A DNA stretch of 64,000 nucleotides from Saprospiraceae bacterium (lineage in GTDB: Bacteria; Bacteroidota; Bacteroidia; Chitinophagales; Saprospiraceae). The stretch covers positions 992,001 through 1,056,000 of the forward strand of contig JADKBV010000011.1 of NCBI GenBank assembly GCA_016714895.1. Direction: 5' to 3'. The notes beneath the pieces are model-generated. The model did no database searches. It worked only from the letters and a program-made list of their open reading frames with translations, and was not told where the DNA came from. This document shows, piece by piece, positions 18,521-27,480 of this stretch (its first letter is position 1; the number at the start of each line of letters is the position of its first letter). A program made the translations under genes and the position numbers.

Positions 18521-19291
18521 ATGACTAGGGGTTTTGTGTTTCAAAAGCATTATACAGACAATCACCTTTCTAAAACAATGCGTATGAACACTTCAGTTAC
18601 ACGGGTTATGTTACAAAAACACAAAGTTTTTGGCTCCCTAAAGGAAAGTCAATGGGATATTTTGACAAAAAATATCAGTCTGATGAGTTATTCCAAAAAT
18701 AAAATCATTTATCAGGTTGACGACAATGCAGATTTTGTTTATCTGGTCGAAAAAGGAAGTGTAAAAATCGGCAGTCATTCCGGACAGCATAAAACAATGA
18801 TCAAAGAAATAACATACGAGGGTGATTTTTTTGGCGAAAACATTTTTTCTCAGGGAAATATCAGAAAAGATTTTGCTGAAACCACCTCTGAGGTAAAACT
18901 TTTTGTGATTCCTGTTTTGGTTTTTAAAAATTTATTGTTGGAAAATCCGGTATTTACCAATACCATCATGTCCAACACCCTACACAAACTTGAGGCGATG
19001 GAAGAAAGACTGCAAAACTTTGTTTTTTTGAAAGCCAAAGAAAGAATCACCCATTTTTTACATAAAATCGCTTTACGAAAAGGTATTAATATAGGTGTCA
19101 GTGAAAAACTGATCAATCAGGGGATTTCCCATAAGGATATTGCTTATCTGACGGATACCAGCAGGCAAACGGTTGCAAGGGTTTTAAATGAATTAAAAAG
19201 AGATAATATCATTCATTATGGTGGAGGCAAAAGTTGTAAAATCCTCATCAGGGATATGTTTCAACTTGAAAAATTGAGTTTAGTTGGTTAG
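18521..19291 (+). CDS. Crp/Fnr-family transcriptional regulator
   Basis: 256 residues at most. A cyclic-nucleotide-binding-type beta-roll occupies about residues 35-150 (IIYQVDDNADFVYLVEKGSVKIG, GDFFGENIFSQG), followed by the dimerisation helix and a winged helix of the Crp type (about 175-240) with the recognition helix SHKDIAYLTDTSRQTVARVLNELKR split here by function: DIAYLTDTSRQTVARVLN is the HTH core. No Fnr-type N-terminal cysteine cluster is present. The start is uncertain: ATGs at 18521, 18578 and 18584 are in frame, and the last two would give an N-terminus of more usual length. The ligand and targets are unknown; the gene stands alone, with a terminator about 100 bp downstream. Confidence 0.88.
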   Translation: MTRGFVFQKHYTDNHLSKTMRMNTSVTRVMLQKHKVFGSLKESQWDILTKNISLMSYSKNKIIYQVDDNADFVYLVEKGSVKIGSHSGQHKTMIKEITYEGDFFGENIFSQGNIRKDFAETTSEVKLFVIPVLVFKNLLLENPVFTNTIMSNTLHKLEAMEERLQNFVFLKAKERITHFLHKIALRKGINIGVSEKLINQGISHKDIAYLTDTSRQTVARVLNELKRDNIIHYGGGKSCKILIRDMFQLEKLSLVG

Positions 19292-19391
19292 TTAATAATG
19301 GTTATGTGTTTTTGTAGAAACCTATGTTTTGACATATACAGGAAATCAATTTTTTTTGAAAAGTCAGCATTGTTGTCTATAAAAACAACTA

Positions 19392-19420
19392 AAAGGGTCA
19401 TCTTTTGATGACTCTTTTTT
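19392..19420 (+). terminator. Rho-independent terminator
   Basis: A stem GTCATC-TTTT-GATGAC with flanking AG/CT pairing is followed by CTTTTTTT. It lies 100 bp after the Crp/Fnr-type gene and is the likely end of that transcript. Confidence 0.65.
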
Positions 19421-19590
19421 TGTTTTACAATAAATATATTGAGAAAAATTTGAAAAAGTTAAGATTCATTTTGGAAGCTGAATAAAAGCCAGTGATAGGG
19501 TGATCAAACAAACAGATTGGAAGGTTTTTTTATAGTGTTTTTTTGTTTGCGAAAGATTTTTTTCAGGAACAAAACTGAACAAAATATTAT

Positions 19591-19598
19591 TAACTTTG
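19591..19598 (+). promoter_or_regulatory. Putative -7 promoter element
   Basis: TAACTTTG matches TAnnTTTG exactly, 73 bp before the ATG at 19672. Confidence 0.4.
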
Positions 19599-19671
19599 TC
19601 TTTGATAATTGATTTAATAAAAATGTAATTTGATTATTATTTTTTATTATTACATAAACAATATAATAGCC

Positions 19672-19893
19672 ATGAACAGGAATGTCATAGAAAGATGGGT
19701 TGAATCGAATAGTTTCGGAGTATGCAGATATCTCGGAGACAAAATGGGGCTCAAAGAATCCCGTGTTCGTTTATATTTTATATACACCTCTTTTGCGACA
19801 TTCGGAAGTCCTATTATATTGTATCTGGCAACTGCCTTCTGGATCAATATTAAAAAATATCTGAGAGAAGGTTGGGTAGCAAAACATTCCTGA
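19672..19893 (+). CDS. Small PspC-domain-like membrane protein
   Basis: 73 residues from the ATG at 19672 (an in-frame upstream start at 19630 would only add a low-complexity, T-rich-encoded extension). The order FGVCRYLGDKMGLKESRVRLYFIYTSF, then a hydrophobic helix (TFGSPIILYLATAFWINI) and a basic C-terminus is that of PspC-family proteins, which in other bacteria are envelope-stress proteins of the phage shock response; many Bacteroidota carry this stand-alone short version. It is a single membrane-anchored protein, converging on rlmB with a 4-bp gap. Confidence 0.75.
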   Translation: MNRNVIERWVESNSFGVCRYLGDKMGLKESRVRLYFIYTSFATFGSPIILYLATAFWINIKKYLREGWVAKHS

Positions 19894-19897
19894 CAGG

Positions 19898-20623
19898 TTA
19901 CTTTCGTTGCCTCGAAATTTCGTACAATAAAATTCCTGTAGCCACACTAACATTCAAAGAATCAAAATTACCTGATCCTGCAATTTTTATCGTTTCATCC
20001 GCGCTTTCCAGTACTTTATAATGTAATCCTTTTTCTTCTGCTCCCATAATAATGGCCGTTGGGTGTTGATAATCCGCTTCAAAAGGTTGAATTTTTCCTT
20101 TTACATCCGTGGCATATGTCATGATGCCCTGATTCTGAAGGTCAGCAATAACAGACAATAGACTTCCTGTCCTGCAAATCGGAATTTGCAGGATAGCTCC
20201 TGCAGAGGTTTTAACCGTATCTTCATTGATCTGACCTGAAAAATTTCCGGACAAAACAAGGGCTGATGCGCCGAAATAATATGCAGACCTGGCTATAGCT
20301 CCGATATTTCTTACATCAGTGACATTGTCCAGAATGACCATAAATCCTTTGGTGTCGACAACATCCTTCATTACTTTTTCCATAGTATGATACGTGACAG
20401 GACTCAACATAGCGACCAGGCCCTGATGATTCTTTTTTTTGGTCAGGTCGTCGAGTTTTATTTCCGGAACTTTTGCCAGCGGAATATTATGTTCTTTGCA
20501 AAGATTTCTGATTTTTATTTCAGTTTCACCTCTGAGTGTCGCTAAAATATATACTTTTTCGATGTTTTGACCTGAGCCAAATGCTTCCAAAACAGGATTT
20601 TTGCCAAAAATAAGTTGAGACAT
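19898..20623 (-). CDS. rlmB: TrmH/SpoU-family rRNA 2'-O-methyltransferase (RlmB type)
   Basis: 241 residues from the ATG at 20623 (MSQLIFGKNPVLEAF); the frame is open six codons further but that start overlaps the promoter element. N-terminal SpoU substrate-binding domain (about 3-75, with EHNIPLAKVPEIKLDDLTK), then the alpha/beta-knot SPOUT domain: motif 1 DNVTDVRNIGAIARSAYYFG, motif 2 IIMGAEEKGL and motif 3 IKIAGSGNFDSLNVSVATGI. This matches 23S rRNA (guanosine-2251-2'-O)-methyltransferase RlmB, which modifies the peptidyl-transferase loop. Other TrmH-family members have a similar architecture, so target G2251 is inferred. Confidence 0.9.
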   Translation of the reverse strand: MSQLIFGKNPVLEAFGSGQNIEKVYILATLRGETEIKIRNLCKEHNIPLAKVPEIKLDDLTKKKNHQGLVAMLSPVTYHTMEKVMKDVVDTKGFMVILDNVTDVRNIGAIARSAYYFGASALVLSGNFSGQINEDTVKTSAGAILQIPICRTGSLLSVIADLQNQGIMTYATDVKGKIQPFEADYQHPTAIIMGAEEKGLHYKVLESADETIKIAGSGNFDSLNVSVATGILLYEISRQRK

Positions 20624-20638
20624 ATGGATAATTTCGAA

Positions 20639-20646
20639 CAAAATTA
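20639..20646 (-). promoter_or_regulatory. Putative -7 promoter element of rlmB
   Basis: Minus-strand TAATTTTG matches TAnnTTTG, 15 bp upstream of the ATG at 20623. A minus-strand TTTG (plus CAAA at 20663-20666) lies 16 bp further upstream, a slightly short -33 spacing. Confidence 0.45.
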
Positions 20647-20819
20647 CACATTTTTGTTATAACAAAGGTTTGGGATATTTGAAACCAGAGTTCCGGATAT
20701 CTTTTTAATCGACATATAAGCCATTGATATCACAACAGGATGGGGCCTTTTTTACATTTTATAAAGTCAGATCACGACTATTTAGATAAAATATTTCATA
20801 ATTTTCTTATCTTATCTGA

Positions 20820-20827
20820 TACTTTTG
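20820..20827 (+). promoter_or_regulatory. Putative -7 promoter element of the M36 peptidase gene
   Basis: TACTTTTG matches TAnnTTTG exactly, 74 bp before the ATG at 20902, giving a leader of about 65-70 nt. Confidence 0.45.
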
Positions 20828-20901
20828 TACTTTTATCCGATTTTGTATAACAACGATAATACAATACCTTTTATTCAACCTAAAAAAGTAATTCATATAA
20901 A

Positions 20902-23900
20902 ATGAAACAATTTTATGCACTTTTATTCACACTGATTTGTTTTGTGGTTACACAAGGAATAAGTCAGGAAAACAGCCGGTTACCTCAGGCAATATCTTAT
21001 CTGGAGAAAGCCTCTGAAAACTGGGGATTATCTAAAGACGATATCAAAAGTATGGTCACCAGTTCTGAGATGTTCAGTAAAAAATCAGGTATTCATTATG
21101 TCTACCTGCAACAAACAGTAAACGGAGTTCCGATTCAGAATGCCATTGTTACCATCAGTATTGGTAAAAAAGGAAATCTGGTACATGCTTCCCACAATTT
21201 ATCTAAAAATATTGCATCCAGAGTCTCTGCTGACAAGCCGACCATTACGATGGAAGATGCCCTGGTTTCTTCAGTACAACATCTGAGTTTGCAATTTAAA
21301 ACGACACCTGTGATGGCTTCCAGAGACAATAACGGCAATCCCGTTTTTTCATGGGATGAAGTGGTGGACACAGACATTACGCCTACATTAAAATATGTTG
21401 AACAAGATGGTAAATTGGTTCTTGTATGGAATTTTGACCTTGATCTGGTAACCAACGCAGATTATTGGAATATGAACATCAATGCAACAGATGGAAGTTT
21501 TGTCAAAAAAGACAATATGACGGTTTATTGCAGTCATCATAAAGATACTTATGCACATCAACATGATTGCAAAATCAAAACATTCAGAAAGATAGAAAAA
21601 GATCAGGTTTCAGTAAATGAGGCATTATCTTCTTCAGCTGCGGCAACATACAATGTGTACAAACTACCTGCTGAAAGCCCGAATCATGGTTCCAGACAAA
21701 TCGTCACTGACGGAGAATTTCCTGAAGCGTCACCTTTCGGATGGCATGATACAGACGGTATTGAAGGTCCTGAATTTACCATTACCAGAGGAAACAATGT
21801 GTATGCTTTTGAAGATAAAAATAATGATGATGCTTCTGATGGGAATGATCCCGACGGTGGAGCAAACCTAGTTTTTGACTTTCCGATGAATCTCAATAAT
21901 GATCCGAGAGAAAGCGGAAATGCTGCCGTGACCAATTTATTCTACTTAAATAATATGATTCACGACATCACTCATTTTTTGGGTTTTGACGAAGCTGCAG
22001 GAAATTTTCAGGCCAGAAATTATACAGGTGCTCCAGGTGCCGGTGATTTTGTGTTAGCCCAGGCACTGGACGGTATTGAAGCCACTCCTCAAACGTTGAA
22101 CAATGCAAATTTTGCCACACCATCCGACGGAGGAAACGGCAGAATGCAAATGTTTTTATGGGAAAACGGAGGTGGAGCCGTATCAATTGATTCTCCGGAT
22201 GCCATCAAAGGTTTTGTAAAAGAATACGGTACCGGACAGTTTGGCGGTGTCATTCCGAATGCAACACAACCACCGATTACCGGACAGGTGGCACTTGGTC
22301 GTGACAATTCAAGCAACCCGACTGCCAGCTGTAATAATTTGGTTAATACAGCAGAAGTCGCAGGTAAAATTGTAATGGTCGACAGAGGAGGTTGCGATTT
22401 CAGTCGAAAAGTTTATCGTGCCCAAACAGCCGGAGCTATTGCCGTCATCGTATGTAATGTTGTAGGTGTCAGTGGTGGTAATGGAGAAGAAGTTTTAGGA
22501 ATGAGTGGTAATCAATTTGCTGATTTAGTCACCATACCGAGCGTCTTTTTCAAAAAGTCTGATTGTGATAAAATAAGAGTGATTTTGAGCGAAGGAAACA
22601 CGGTAACCATGACTTTTCAGGTTCGCGAAAGAGAAGGGGCAGAATTTTTGGATGGTTCTTTGGATAATGGTATCATCGCTCACGAATTTGCTCACGGTAT
22701 TTCCAATCGTTTGACAGGAGGAAGAATCGCTTCTACTTGCCTGACCAACGACGAACAAATGGGTGAAGGATGGAGTGATTTTTTCAGTTTGATCCTGACA
22801 CATGAGCCCGGAGATAAAGGCAGTGACATCAGAGGAATCGGTACTTTTGCTCAAAATCAATCTGTTGAAGGTGGTGGAATCAGAAGATTCCCTTATTCCA
22901 CAGATATGAACATAAACCCGCAAACTTTTGACAATATTAAAGGAACAGAAGCTCCACATCCACTTGGAGAAGTATGGACAGGAATGCTTTGGGATATGTA
23001 TTGGAAATTTGTTGATCTTTATGGTTATGATGGCAATTGGAAAAATGAAAATTCCGGAAATTTTAAAGGAGCTCTCCTTGTTATGGAAGGAATGAAATTG
23101 CAGCCTTGTAATCCCGGATTTATTGACGGAAGAGATGCTATTTTGGCAGCTGACAGAGAAATTTTTGACGGATTGCACCAATGTATGATTTGGGATGTAT
23201 TTGCCCGAAGAGGATTGGGATATCTTGCAGAAGGTGGAGACAGAGACAACAGAAATGATGGTGTTCAGAATTTTGAGTCTTTGCCTACTTGTACTGCCAC
23301 ATTAAAAATCAAAAAACAATTATCTAAAAAATTGATTCAGCCGGGTGATGAAGTAGATGTCACCCTGACCATCAATAATCACTTTGCTCAAAAAGAACCT
23401 AATGTTATCGTTACGGATGAATTGCAATCAGGACTTACTTACGTAGCAGGCTCAGGATCCATCGTACCTACCGTTAATGGTAATGTACTTACTTTTAATG
23501 TTGGAGAAATGGATTATGACACGGAAAGAAAAATAACATACAAAGTTCGTTCCTCAACCACAAATAAATCCACAGCTTTATTTGTTGAAAATTTTGAAAA
23601 TGATATCGCATGGGATCTGGTCACTGAAGAAGGTGCTGAAACCTGGTTGCCAAATTATGATGTTTTCAGAAGTGCGGAAACTTCTATGTTTGTGCCAAAT
23701 TTTGAGGCAGAGACAGATGCTTCCATTATTTCTTTGTATGACATCAATGTAATAGGACAAAACCCTGCGTTGAGATTCTGGCACTTATATAACACAGAAC
23801 TGACCAATGACGGTGGTTTTGTTGAAATCTCAGTAGACGGAGCTCCTTTCAGATTGGTACCAAGAGATAAGTTTATCGCTAATCCTTACAATACTGAAAT

Positions 23901-24474
23901 CGCTTACGGTACCTTGGCTATACCTTCATTATTTGGATTTTCAGGATCATCTGAAGGTGAATGGGTGGATTCATATATTGATCTTTCTGAATACGCCGGT
24001 AAAAATCTGAGGTTGAAGTTCCGTTTCGGATCCAACGCAACCATAGCTCCGACAACAGCAAATGCAGGATGGCATGTAGACGATATCGAGTTGATGGATT
24101 TATTTATCTATGATACCAAAGCTTGTATTTCATCACCAAACAATCAGGTTTGTGCAGAAATTGAAGAAGTTATTGTCGATAGTGACGGAATCGTCAGCGC
24201 TCAAGATGAGACATTCGATTATTTTAATATGAGCCTGGTACCAAATCCGGCGTCTGATTATGTTGTTGTACGTACCGATCTTCCGATCGCACAAAAAGTT
24301 GATATCTCAGTGTTCAGCCTTGATGGTAGAGAGATTTCCACTATCAGCAAAGTAATGAATGCAGGACAAAACATTGAAACCCTTTCTACCGCATCGTGGG
24401 CTAAAGGTGTTTATATGGTTACATTAAAAACGGATATCAGCAGCACTACCCAAAAGTTGGTTATTACCTATTAA
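20902..24474 (+). CDS. Secreted M36 (fungalysin-type) zinc metallopeptidase with T9SS sorting domain
   Basis: 1190 residues. Signal peptide MKQFYALLFTLICFVVTQG; an FTP/PepSY-like inhibitory propeptide region follows (about 40-190, YLQQTVNGVPIQNAIVTI). The M36 catalytic region has a protease-associated (PA) insertion at about 452-570 (GRDNSSNPTASCNNL, GKIVMVDRGGCDFSRK). The zinc site is H594-E595-F-A-H598 (IIAHEFAHGISNRL), and the third ligand is probably E622 in GEGWSDFF. After the catalytic part come a DUF11-like repeat (about 810-890, QLSKKLIQPGDEVDVTLTIN), an immune-inhibitor/MAM-like module (about 895-1080) and the T9SS type A tail (LVPNPASDYVVVRTDL ... GVYMVTLKTD). Expected role: an extracellular protease degrading protein for nutrition, cleaved from its propeptide after export. 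A strong terminator follows. Confidence 0.93.
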   Translation: MKQFYALLFTLICFVVTQGISQENSRLPQAISYLEKASENWGLSKDDIKSMVTSSEMFSKKSGIHYVYLQQTVNGVPIQNAIVTISIGKKGNLVHASHNLSKNIASRVSADKPTITMEDALVSSVQHLSLQFKTTPVMASRDNNGNPVFSWDEVVDTDITPTLKYVEQDGKLVLVWNFDLDLVTNADYWNMNINATDGSFVKKDNMTVYCSHHKDTYAHQHDCKIKTFRKIEKDQVSVNEALSSSAAATYNVYKLPAESPNHGSRQIVTDGEFPEASPFGWHDTDGIEGPEFTITRGNNVYAFEDKNNDDASDGNDPDGGANLVFDFPMNLNNDPRESGNAAVTNLFYLNNMIHDITHFLGFDEAAGNFQARNYTGAPGAGDFVLAQALDGIEATPQTLNNANFATPSDGGNGRMQMFLWENGGGAVSIDSPDAIKGFVKEYGTGQFGGVIPNATQPPITGQVALGRDNSSNPTASCNNLVNTAEVAGKIVMVDRGGCDFSRKVYRAQTAGAIAVIVCNVVGVSGGNGEEVLGMSGNQFADLVTIPSVFFKKSDCDKIRVILSEGNTVTMTFQVREREGAEFLDGSLDNGIIAHEFAHGISNRLTGGRIASTCLTNDEQMGEGWSDFFSLILTHEPGDKGSDIRGIGTFAQNQSVEGGGIRRFPYSTDMNINPQTFDNIKGTEAPHPLGEVWTGMLWDMYWKFVDLYGYDGNWKNENSGNFKGALLVMEGMKLQPCNPGFIDGRDAILAADREIFDGLHQCMIWDVFARRGLGYLAEGGDRDNRNDGVQNFESLPTCTATLKIKKQLSKKLIQPGDEVDVTLTINNHFAQKEPNVIVTDELQSGLTYVAGSGSIVPTVNGNVLTFNVGEMDYDTERKITYKVRSSTTNKSTALFVENFENDIAWDLVTEEGAETWLPNYDVFRSAETSMFVPNFEAETDASIISLYDINVIGQNPALRFWHLYNTELTNDGGFVEISVDGAPFRLVPRDKFIANPYNTEIAYGTLAIPSLFGFSGSSEGEWVDSYIDLSEYAGKNLRLKFRFGSNATIAPTTANAGWHVDDIELMDLFIYDTKACISSPNNQVCAEIEEVIVDSDGIVSAQDETFDYFNMSLVPNPASDYVVVRTDLPIAQKVDISVFSLDGREISTISKVMNAGQNIETLSTASWAKGVYMVTLKTDISSTTQKLVITY

Positions 24475-24510
24475 TCCGGTAAAAATCTGATTTTTTGGTT
24501 TTAGCATATA

Positions 24511-24551
24511 AATCGGATGACAAATTTTACATTTGTCATCCGATTTTTTTT
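24511..24551 (+). terminator. Strong rho-independent terminator
   Basis: A 15-bp nearly perfect stem (AATCGGATGACAAAT ... ATTTGTCATCCGATT) with a 5-nt loop followed by eight T residues, 37 bp after the M36 peptidase stop codon. Confidence 0.85.
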
Positions 24552-24629
24552 GAAGTTTAAAGGTAAATTTGGCATACAAACGTTAACCGACTATTTTCTA
24601 TAGTATTGATATTATAAATTTTTTCGAAA

Positions 24630-26651
24630 ATGATTTCACTTCCCATACCTGCCCATTTAAAATTTTGGTTTACATTATTCCTGATCTGGTGTACATCTTT
24701 TAGTCTTTCTGCCCAAAAAACGGTGTACATACCATCATTTATTACAAATGCCGGCATAGATGTTAACAATCCAAACAGTCAATGGAGTTATTCAAGAAGT
24801 TTACAATCCGAAAACGTTGTGATTTTTTGGGAGTCCGGTTTTGGCAATGATCCGTCGACTTTGCCGGAACCCTACAAAGTGGATATGGAAACCTTATTGG
24901 TTACGCTTGAAAGTTCTTTTTTATATTATCTGGATACTTTAAAATTTGCAGAAAAAGGATCTTCTGTGACCGATCAATACAAATTGATGGCTTTTATCCT
25001 GTATACGCAGGATTGGGCTGCCTTTGGCTCAGGTCAGGACGATTTGGTGGGTTCGTTGTTTGTGAGTCCCGGAGCAGCAAACCTCAAAGATGTGGTGGCT
25101 CATGAAGTCGGGCATTGTTTTCAATACATAACCGGATGCGATACCCAAGGTGGTTTCAGATACGGACTTGGTGAAAACGGAGCCGGAGGAAACGGTTTTT
25201 GGGAACAGTGTGCTCAATGGATGGCATACAAACGTTATCCCGAACTACAGTTTGAAGGTGGAGATTTTTTTTATTATACACAAGTTAATCATTTGCACGT
25301 ATTGCATGAAGCACCCCGATATGCCAATTATTTTTTACCGGATTACTGGACGTACAAACATGGCAAAGATTTTACCGGACGACTCTGGAGAGAATCCAGG
25401 TTTCCTGAAGATCCTTTGGAAGCTTACAAAAGGATAACCAATATTTTACAAAAAACCTTAAACGATGAAATGTACGAACATGCTGCCAGATTAACTACCT
25501 GGGATTTGCCCGAGCTGAGATCGTTGGGTCAGCCCTTTATAAGTGCAAGGAACCAGGTAAAAATGAATCCTTCGAATGACGGATTTTGGGAGATTGATCC
25601 TTCTGTTTGTATTGAAAACTACGGTTATAACAGTATCAAACTGGAGGTTCCGCAAGGTGTTGTGGAAATGAAAGCTGAATTTGTCGGTAAAGCCGGGGAA
25701 ACAGGATACAGAAAAAAAAATATCGATCAGGCAGGATGGAGATTTGGTTTTGTGGCATTGTTGAAAAACGGCGAAAGAGTCTACAGCGACATGGCTTCAG
25801 CTGAATATCAAAACGGGACAAATCCGGAAGTATCCCTTCGTTTTACCTGTCCGGAAAATTGTGATAAATTATGGTTTGTCGTTTCCGGTGCCCCGCAGAC
25901 CCATTGGAAACATGAATGGGACGACAACAATGAAAACGACGAACAATGGCCTTATAAAGTGAAGTTTGAAAATACAGGATTGCTGCAACCTTCGTCAGGA
26001 CCTTTGCGTGATATTACGTTGACCTATGATATTGAAATGAGTCCCGCGACTGATTACACACCGGAACGTATTCAACTGGATGCTCAACAGATCGCCGATG
26101 CATTCGGTGCACAGGATCTCAATGTATTTCAGTTGTTGGGATCAGATATCACCTATTATGCCATAAATGCGGATGGAACCCTTGATTCAGTATCGACAGC
26201 TATTCCGCCCGGCCATTGGTATGATGTAAACGGAAACGTAATCAATTGGGGCAGTAATGCGTATATATATTGCGAATTGGAAGTAAATCAACTCATTGCC
26301 AAAATCGGGCAATATCCCGACAGATGTATGGAAGGAGACTCATTTACGGTGAGACAAGCATTAAAATATACCCGAAATCAAACAGAAACGGCCGTGGTTA
26401 CTTTGATTTATAATGTCTACATTAAAGATAATACTACCTCAACAGATCAACAGGTAGTTATGACCGATATCCCTTCGCCCAATCCCACTTCAGGTTTTGT
26501 TTTTTGGAAACATTTTTCCTCATGGAAATTGTACAATGTTATGGGTGATTTGATCACTTCAGGTAAGGGAAATCATCTGGATTTGTCAGGATATCCTCAA
26601 GGAATGTACATGCTTTTTAAAGATAATAGGGGGTATAAAATTTTTAGATAG
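24630..26651 (+). CDS. Secreted HExxH protein of DUF6055/DUF4859-like type with T9SS-like tail
   Basis: 673 residues with a signal peptide (LKFWFTLFLIWCTSFSLSAQ after a short N-region). The first ~300 residues contain a zincin-like motif H158-E159-V-G-H162 (VVAHEVGHCFQYITG) and a downstream GNGFWEQCAQWMAYKRYPE segment, as in the DUF6055 family of putative extracellular peptidases. A strand-rich region follows, then a DUF4859-like domain (about 465-600, ITLTYDIEMSPATDYTPERI, AYIYCELEVNQL). The last ~65 residues (SPNPTSGFVFWKHFSSWKLY ... GYPQGMYMLFKD) look like a shortened T9SS type A sorting domain. Peptidase activity is inferred from the HExxH motif only; the family names are from memory. It lies next to the M36 peptidase but is separated from it by a terminator. 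Confidence 0.7.
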   Translation: MISLPIPAHLKFWFTLFLIWCTSFSLSAQKTVYIPSFITNAGIDVNNPNSQWSYSRSLQSENVVIFWESGFGNDPSTLPEPYKVDMETLLVTLESSFLYYLDTLKFAEKGSSVTDQYKLMAFILYTQDWAAFGSGQDDLVGSLFVSPGAANLKDVVAHEVGHCFQYITGCDTQGGFRYGLGENGAGGNGFWEQCAQWMAYKRYPELQFEGGDFFYYTQVNHLHVLHEAPRYANYFLPDYWTYKHGKDFTGRLWRESRFPEDPLEAYKRITNILQKTLNDEMYEHAARLTTWDLPELRSLGQPFISARNQVKMNPSNDGFWEIDPSVCIENYGYNSIKLEVPQGVVEMKAEFVGKAGETGYRKKNIDQAGWRFGFVALLKNGERVYSDMASAEYQNGTNPEVSLRFTCPENCDKLWFVVSGAPQTHWKHEWDDNNENDEQWPYKVKFENTGLLQPSSGPLRDITLTYDIEMSPATDYTPERIQLDAQQIADAFGAQDLNVFQLLGSDITYYAINADGTLDSVSTAIPPGHWYDVNGNVINWGSNAYIYCELEVNQLIAKIGQYPDRCMEGDSFTVRQALKYTRNQTETAVVTLIYNVYIKDNTTSTDQQVVMTDIPSPNPTSGFVFWKHFSSWKLYNVMGDLITSGKGNHLDLSGYPQGMYMLFKDNRGYKIFR

Positions 26652-26679
26652 TGTCTTCTGTTAACTAAGAAAACACCAT

Positions 26680-26881
26680 CCGATTATCCCAGTTTACAAC
26701 TGCGATAACATCATTTATGAATTTGTAATTCAACAAGCACTACACCAAAACAACAGCAGAAAACTTTTTGATTTCACATTTTATACTTTCCTTACTTGAT
26801 ATTGTGATGAAAAATTACAAATTTTTGATGTATAGAATCGAAATTACAAACTTCGACTATCGTCTCAGGGTCTGGCGGTTT
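26680..26881. repeat. Left copy of a ~200-bp imperfect direct repeat
   Basis: This stretch is matched almost base for base, with scattered substitutions, by 27481-27680 about 801 bp downstream: shared blocks include ATCATTTATGAATTTG, CACTACACCAAAACAA, AGAAAACTTTTTGATTTCA, TTTTATACTTTCC and ACAAACTTCGAC. The two copies bracket the 42-bp tandem array. Hairpins that are perfect in the right copy are decayed here (CAGTT-TAC-AACTG remains at 26690-26702). It carries no gene on its own. Confidence 0.85.
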
Positions 26882-26911
26882 TAGCGTAGGTAGGGTCGAC
26901 ATACTTTGGCG

Positions 26912-27456
26912 ATCGGGGTTTGAGCCATAAGACAGGTGTCCTGATAAACAAATCAAAGGTTTTGAACCATAAGACAGGTGTCCTGATGAACAAATCATAA
27001 GTTTTGAATCATATGACGGGTGCACAAATTAAAAAATCAAAAGTTTTGAACCATAAGGCAGATGACCTGATAAACATATCAAAAGTTTTGAATCATAAGA
27101 CGGGTGTACAAATTAAAAAAACAAAAGTTTTGAACCATAAGACAGGTGACAAGATGAACAAATAAAAAGTTTTAAACTATAAAAAAGGTGTTCATAGTAC
27201 CCCGACAAATGTTTTGAACCAATAGACAGGTATTTTAATAAATAAAACAAAAGTTTTGAATCATTGTACAGGTGTCCTGATAAACAAATCAAAAGTTTTA
27301 AATCATAAGGCAGGTGTACGGAGCACCCAATCAAAAGTTTTGAATGAACAGACACGCGATTGTGCCTTCAAATCAAATCAAAAGTTGACTGAGGAAGGTG
27401 TTTTGTCTTCAAATGAAATGGTGTGAACACAAAAACAGGAGATGCTAACTTCAAAT
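26912..27456. repeat. 42-bp tandem repeat array, 13 units
   Basis: Eleven units fall at an exact 42-bp period from 26912 to 27373, followed by a degenerate 41-bp and a 42-bp unit. The first ~27 bp of each unit are conserved (CAAAAGTTTTGAA, then Y-CATAAGACAGGTG); the last ~15 bp vary between two main types, CCTGATRAACAAAT and ACAAATTAAAAAA. Units 2-3 and 4-5 show the same A-B order, which suggests growth by 84-bp duplication. On the minus strand each unit reads as 14 codons (core SGHLSYGSKLLIC), but the frame is interrupted by TAA codons and has no start context, so I do not call it a gene. The period equals four DNA helical turns (4 x 10.5 bp). Confidence 0.92.
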
Positions 27457-27480
27457 CAAATGTCGGGAATGTTTGATCAC

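Larger units (their letters stand above)
19292..19671. other. Gene-free interval
   Basis: 380 bp between the Crp/Fnr-type gene and the PspC-like gene. It contains the terminator at 19392-19420 and the promoter element at 19591-19598; nothing else is recognisable. Confidence 0.4.

Noticed and set aside
26792..27355. Minus-strand open frames over the 42-bp array (about 77 and 80 codons) as a repeat protein gene
   Set aside because: The two frames are in phase but separated by stop codons, have no signal peptide, promoter or typical start, and arise automatically from a 42-bp (14-codon) period.
26912..27456. CRISPR-like array
   Set aside because: The period is regular, but the variable part is only ~15 bp and comes in a few recurring types instead of unique spacers, the 'repeat' part is itself degenerate, and no cas gene is near. 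A tandem minisatellite explains it better.
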